A stretch of DNA of 64,000 nt from Phylloscopus collybita (lineage: Eukaryota > Chordata > Aves > Passeriformes > Phylloscopidae). This document shows positions 62,101 through 64,000 of the stretch, in pieces. A program made the position numbers and the translations under genes. The notes under the pieces were generated by a model. That model had not been told where the DNA came from. It ran no database searches and saw nothing but the letters and a program-made list of their open reading frames with translations. Each line of letters starts with the position of its first letter. Within the stretch, counting starts at the first letter, position 1. The DNA is taken from positions 191,001 to 255,000 of the forward strand of contig JAJNNQ010000005.1 of assembly GCA_027886175.1 (NCBI GenBank), in the 5' to 3' direction.

Positions 62101-64000
62101 GGAGTACAAACCTTTTTGAGGCCTGAGGAAATGCATTCATGTCTGAAAGTTTGTCTCTCCTCAAAGAACTAAAAAATGACTTGTGATCCCCCAAAACTAT
62201 CAGCTTTTCATGACAGTAGATGTCACTACAATAGGAGATATTATACCTAATCTAGAAACCTTGTATTAAATATTACCAATTACTGGAGGCAGGGTTCCAA
62301 GCAACTTCTATCTGCTGGTTCCCAAAATTCATTTGCTAAGTAAATAGACAGTACTGAATGGATGTAATGACAAGTGAAGAAGGTTTTTGAAATGCAGCCT
62401 ACTGTGGTCACCACTAGCATTAGCAAAAGTGATCCCTTTGTGTAGACATACTTAGCCAGGGAGGCTTCACTGTGGGCAGCAGAACAGCTTATCACAGCCC
62501 AGCTGGTTTTGCTGCAAGTCATCACAAAACCAAAACCCTTGAGGAATAATAAGGATAGCTGTTTCTTGCAGCACTGAGCCCACACCATGATAGTTCTCTT
62601 GCTGCTTAGTGCAGGAGTCTGTAGTGTAAACACTTCTTTGTGATGTGAGCTCTGAAGCCTTTTGGGGGCACGCTTTAGTTAGAGCCAGGTGAAGAAATTG
62701 GCCTGGAGAATATGGTGCAATTATTAGAAGCTCTGCTGGCTGGTGCTGAATGGCACTTGGAGAATGACCTGAGCATGGTAAGGATGTGCAAAGGATCCCT
62801 TTTGAAAGCTGTGTAACCTTCAGCTGACACATTCTCAAAAATTCCAGAAATGGCAAAACCCTCTGCTCTGACTGTAAGCCCCAGAGTTTCATACTTTTGC
62901 AAACATAAAAGTGTTGAAGCTTAATTTTCTTGACTTCATTGAAACTAATAGAAACCCCTTGGAGAAAACTTAATATATGGAGAGATTACGCTTTCTGTTT
63001 TAAATAATGAGTAGGATGAGTATTGAATGAGATTGAGAACATTTATTTCTTTGTGAGGAAGCCCTTAATAGAATTACTGAGTAAATTCCACATGGAACAC
63101 ATACACAGCTCCCCTCATCTATTTCAATCCAAAAAGGGAACTATTATATTAGAAGGAAAGGGCAGTATCCCACATAGCATTAAAACTGTTGCCAAAAGGT
63201 GTATAAATAACATGTTGATTGTCTTGGCTAAATTGTTTTATTGTTCCATGAGGAAGCAAACTCAAAGCATTATGACATTAATGCCACATATTGGTTAACT
63301 GACAGATTTTTCAATATTAAACAGCATATTATGGAGCCAAAACTTGACAGGCTTAATTGTATACTTAAGAGTCAGACTAACTCACAGTTTGTTCCTTCTG
63401 GGATGGTGGCAGTTTAGAATTAAAGATCTCAATAGATTCATCGTAGTGTTTTTTTATTTTGTAATTATCTCCACAATGTTTATGCAGGGTCATTTCTATA
63501 GTTTTCTAGTCAAGAGAACCCTGTGATTTGGGAAAAAAAATTGGCCATTGTCAGAAAAAAAATCTGTTCCCTTTTTCTTGTTTCAGTCACTGTCCAAGAT
63601 CTTTCAAACCAAATAATGTCACTTAATGAAACAAGCATGACTCTATGCCTCCAAGCACCAAAAAGCCTCCAGCTGCCCAGCCTGTTTTTTTTCACAGCTG
63701 CAATGACAAGACTCAAGATCTTGTTCACTTCCAACAGGGATTTAGTCATCAGATGAAGCAAATTTACAGCTCAGTTCACCTTGCCAAAATACTATGTTTG
63801 TATTGGGGCAAGTTTCATCGTGTAGCAAGAATAGATTTGGGGAAGTTTGATTTGGGATGATAGAAAACATTCAGCTTACTTTTCAGAAGCAAGTCTGATT
63901 CACACTGTCAGGTAAATTGCAAAGTCAGTTGGATGGTTGTAGATAGAAGATCACTACTTCCATAGAAATTAAAGAAGTGACATGTTATATGCTTGCTCTG
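59175..64000. other. Right-hand flank; no gene recognised
   Basis: About 4.8 kb has short frames only, none similar to a protein I know, and no clear transposon or RNA gene. It may hold distal TRH regulatory sequence, but nothing in it shows that directly. Confidence 0.5.

Noticed and set aside
62280..62892. Overlapping minus-strand frames of 117 and 141 residues
   Set aside because: They have no recognisable motif, no splice-supported extension and unremarkable composition, so they are most likely chance frames.
1..64000. tRNA, rRNA, CRISPR or complete proviral genes
   Set aside because: I looked for cloverleaf signatures, direct-repeat arrays and gag/pol/env frames by eye and found none.

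Overview
This is a vertebrate nuclear window, almost certainly from a bird. The evidence is short intron-split genes in a syntenic block, CpG-island promoters, at least three CR1 LINE remnants (the main avian retrotransposon) and a solo retroviral LTR of a type common in birds. There is nothing bacterial, viral-genomic or CRISPR-like in it.

Four protein-coding genes can be rebuilt exon by exon with consistent splice phases. (1) NR2C2 (orphan nuclear receptor TR4), + strand, 13 coding exons from 4552 to 23104, 596 codons plus stop. It is followed by a long AT-rich stretch that may hold its 3' UTR. (2) MRPS25 (mitochondrial ribosomal protein mS25), + strand, four compact exons at 31997-33165. 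It sits directly behind a GC-rich minisatellite of about 540 bp. (3) RBSN (rabenosyn-5, an endosomal FYVE protein), - strand, 11 coding exons at 47493-36309, 759 codons plus stop, with a CpG-island promoter at about 47.5-48.25 kb. (4) TRH (thyrotropin-releasing hormone precursor), - strand, two coding exons at 57866-56237, 253 codons plus stop, with a probable non-coding first exon and TATA box near 59.0 kb.

Layout: 1-4512 is upstream or intron-1 sequence of NR2C2 with two CR1 fragments. 4.5-23.1 kb is the NR2C2 body, with a solo LTR and a strong imperfect hairpin in its introns. 23.1-31.3 kb has no further gene that I can see. 31.3-33.4 kb is MRPS25, and 34-48.2 kb is RBSN, tail-to-tail with MRPS25. 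48.3-55.7 kb shows no gene. 55.7-59.1 kb is TRH. 59.1-64.0 kb shows no gene.

The genes do not form one pathway. They encode a transcription factor, a mitoribosome subunit, an endosomal tether and a neuropeptide precursor. The first three form a block also known from mammals (human 3p25). MRPS25 appears inverted relative to the human order as I remember it. I found no convincing new biological system. The best leads are the MRPS25 inversion with its promoter minisatellite, the partly decayed TRH repeats, and the intronic hairpin at 10.65-10.78 kb.
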